A stretch of 5,905 nt of DNA from JBFEUI01 sp041547565 (GTDB taxonomy: Bacteria; Pseudomonadota; Gammaproteobacteria; Thiohalomonadales; Thiohalomonadaceae). Shown one piece after another: positions 4,693 through 5,905 of this stretch. The notes under the pieces are model-generated. The model did no database searches and was not told where the DNA came from. It saw nothing but the letters and a program-made list of their open reading frames with translations. Position numbers and translations under genes: made by a program. Numbering within the stretch: position 1 is the stretch's first letter; every line of letters starts with the position of its first letter. The stretch is taken from assembly GCA_041547565.1 (NCBI GenBank), contig JBFEUI010000129.1:1-5905 (forward strand). Direction: 5' to 3'.

Positions 4693-5905
4693 ATGCCTTC
4701 AGGCGACATGCTGGGAATCGGAACATCGGGGCTGCTGGCCTATCAGCGGGTGCTGAGTACCATCGGCCACAACATTTCCAATGTAAACACCGAGGGATAC
4801 TCGCGCCAGCGTGTCGAGCTGGATACCAACCCGCCGCAGGGTTACGGCAGTGGCTTTCTCGGCAGCGGGGTGAAGGTCACGACCGTCGAGCGTGTCTACG
4901 ACGAGTTTCTTGTCGGCCAGGTGCGCACACAGACCACCCGCATGAGCGAGCTGGACGCCTATTATGACCTGGCCAGCCGCATCGACAACCTGCTCTCCGA
5001 TCCCGAGGCGGGCATGACGCCCATGCTGCAGGAGTTCTTCAACTCGGCGCAGGCAGTGGCCGATGCCCCCGGTTCCATACCTGCCCGCCAGGTGATGCTG
5101 ACCACCGCCGAGTCGCTGACGGAGCGTATGCACTACATGTATGACGCGGTGAACAGCCTCAACGGCTCGATTAACCTCGACATCACCAACACCATTGATG
5201 AGATCAATGGTCTGGCCGCCTCGATCGCCGAGCTGAACCACCAGATCGTGCTGCAGACACAAAGCTATAACCAGCCGCCCAATGACCTGCTCGACCAGCG
5301 CGACGAACTGTTGCGCCAGCTCTCCGAGCGCATTGCCGTAAGTACGGTTAAGCAGGATGACGGCGCCATTAACGTGTTTGTCGGTACCGGGCAGAATCTG
5401 GTCGTGGGTAGCCGTTCCTCCACCCTGGCGACCACGCTCAACGCCTACGATGCGACCCAGCTGGATATTGAGATCGTCACCGGGGCTGCAGGCGGTGGCA
5501 TCAATATCACCCAGAGCATCACCGGCGGCAAGCTGGGCGGCCTCTTTGCCTTCAAGGAGGAGATCCTCGATCCCACGCTGAACCAGCTCGGCCGCTTGGC
5601 GGTGGGCCTGTCCGACGCCTTCAACCAGCAGCATAGCCAGGGCCTGACGCTGAATGATGTGCTGGGCGGGGACTTTTTCACCGACCTGACCACCACCACG
5701 GCGCAGGCGAGCAGCGACAACGATGCGGCGACAGACTACGTTTTCCAGGTCGACGTGACCGATATCAGTCAACTGACCGCGAAGGACTACATCCTCGAGT
5801 ACGACGGCGCCAATTACCGTGTGCTCGACTATACCAGCGGTACCCTGGTGGCCGGCCCGGCTGCCATGCCCATCACCGTCGACGGCCTGACCATCAGTGT
5901 GGCCA
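4693..5905 (+). CDS. flgK: Flagellar hook-associated protein 1 FlgK, N-terminal part (partial)
   Basis: FlgK (HAP1) is the first junction protein between the hook and the filament, exported by the flagellar type III system and placed at the hook tip. The window holds 404 codons with no stop; the frame runs off the end. The N-terminal core helix has IGTSGLLAYQRVL (9-21) and the signature HNISNVNTEGYSRQ (26-39), the FlgK version of the rod/hook motif. Further FlgK features are the long helical region around 70-215 with LLDQRDELLRQLSE (199-212), then TGGKLGGLFAFKEEIL (277-292) and FNQQHSQGLTLNDVLGGDFF (310-329). From about residue 348 a beta-rich section (VFQVDVTDISQLTAKDYILE, then YDGANYRVLDY) resembles the extra outer domain of long FlgK proteins. 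GGAG (4683-4686) precedes the ATG. It follows flgJ by 56 bases and probably has its own sigma-28 promoter. Confidence 0.97.
   Translation, partial: MPSGDMLGIGTSGLLAYQRVLSTIGHNISNVNTEGYSRQRVELDTNPPQGYGSGFLGSGVKVTTVERVYDEFLVGQVRTQTTRMSELDAYYDLASRIDNLLSDPEAGMTPMLQEFFNSAQAVADAPGSIPARQVMLTTAESLTERMHYMYDAVNSLNGSINLDITNTIDEINGLAASIAELNHQIVLQTQSYNQPPNDLLDQRDELLRQLSERIAVSTVKQDDGAINVFVGTGQNLVVGSRSSTLATTLNAYDATQLDIEIVTGAAGGGINITQSITGGKLGGLFAFKEEILDPTLNQLGRLAVGLSDAFNQQHSQGLTLNDVLGGDFFTDLTTTTAQASSDNDAATDYVFQVDVTDISQLTAKDYILEYDGANYRVLDYTSGTLVAGPAAMPITVDGLTISVA

Noticed and set aside
4699..5772. Long open frame of 357 codons on the minus strand
   Set aside because: It lies entirely opposite flgK, has no recognisable domain, and the plus-strand frame gives a clear FlgK. 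Long antisense frames are a common by-product of GC-rich codon use.

Overview
The window is a stretch of a flagellar rod/ring/hook gene cluster, all genes on the + strand, in the order flgE (3' end only), flgF, flgG, flgH, flgI, flgJ, flgK (5' part only). The L-ring lipoprotein (FlgH) and P-ring protein (FlgI) show that the host has an outer membrane. The two-domain FlgJ (rod cap fused to a GH73 muramidase), the gene order and the protein motifs fit a gammaproteobacterium, or less likely a betaproteobacterium. The sequence is moderately GC-rich. FlgI resembles the cysteine-free pseudomonad-like type more than the enterobacterial one. The genus cannot be named from this window.

Layout: 1-86, last 28 codons of the hook protein FlgE; 145-888, proximal-rod protein FlgF; 964-1749, distal-rod protein FlgG; 1780-2466, FlgH; 2534-3646, FlgI; 3656-4636, FlgJ; 4693 to the window end, first 404 codons of hook-filament junction protein FlgK. 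No other gene, RNA gene, mobile element or CRISPR array is visible. Gaps between genes run from 9 to 75 bases, so no gene-free stretch reaches 300 bases.

How the genes work together: FlgF and FlgG form part of the rod that crosses the periplasm. FlgJ caps the growing rod and opens the peptidoglycan for it. FlgI and FlgH are exported by Sec and form the P and L rings around the rod in the peptidoglycan and outer membrane. FlgE builds the hook, and FlgK is the first junction protein added once the hook is complete.

The non-coding signals are the less routine part. A good match to a sigma-28 (FliA) flagellar promoter lies inside the 3' end of flgJ and would drive flgK separately from the rod/ring genes. 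The four longer intergenic gaps (56-75 bases) each hold an inverted repeat that ends 8-11 bases before the Shine-Dalgarno sequence of the next gene, while the two short gaps (30 and 9 bases) hold none. The strongest are a 12-bp imperfect stem between flgH and flgI and a perfect 8-bp dyad in the AT-rich flgK leader. The protein-coding content is conventional; I see no undescribed protein system here.
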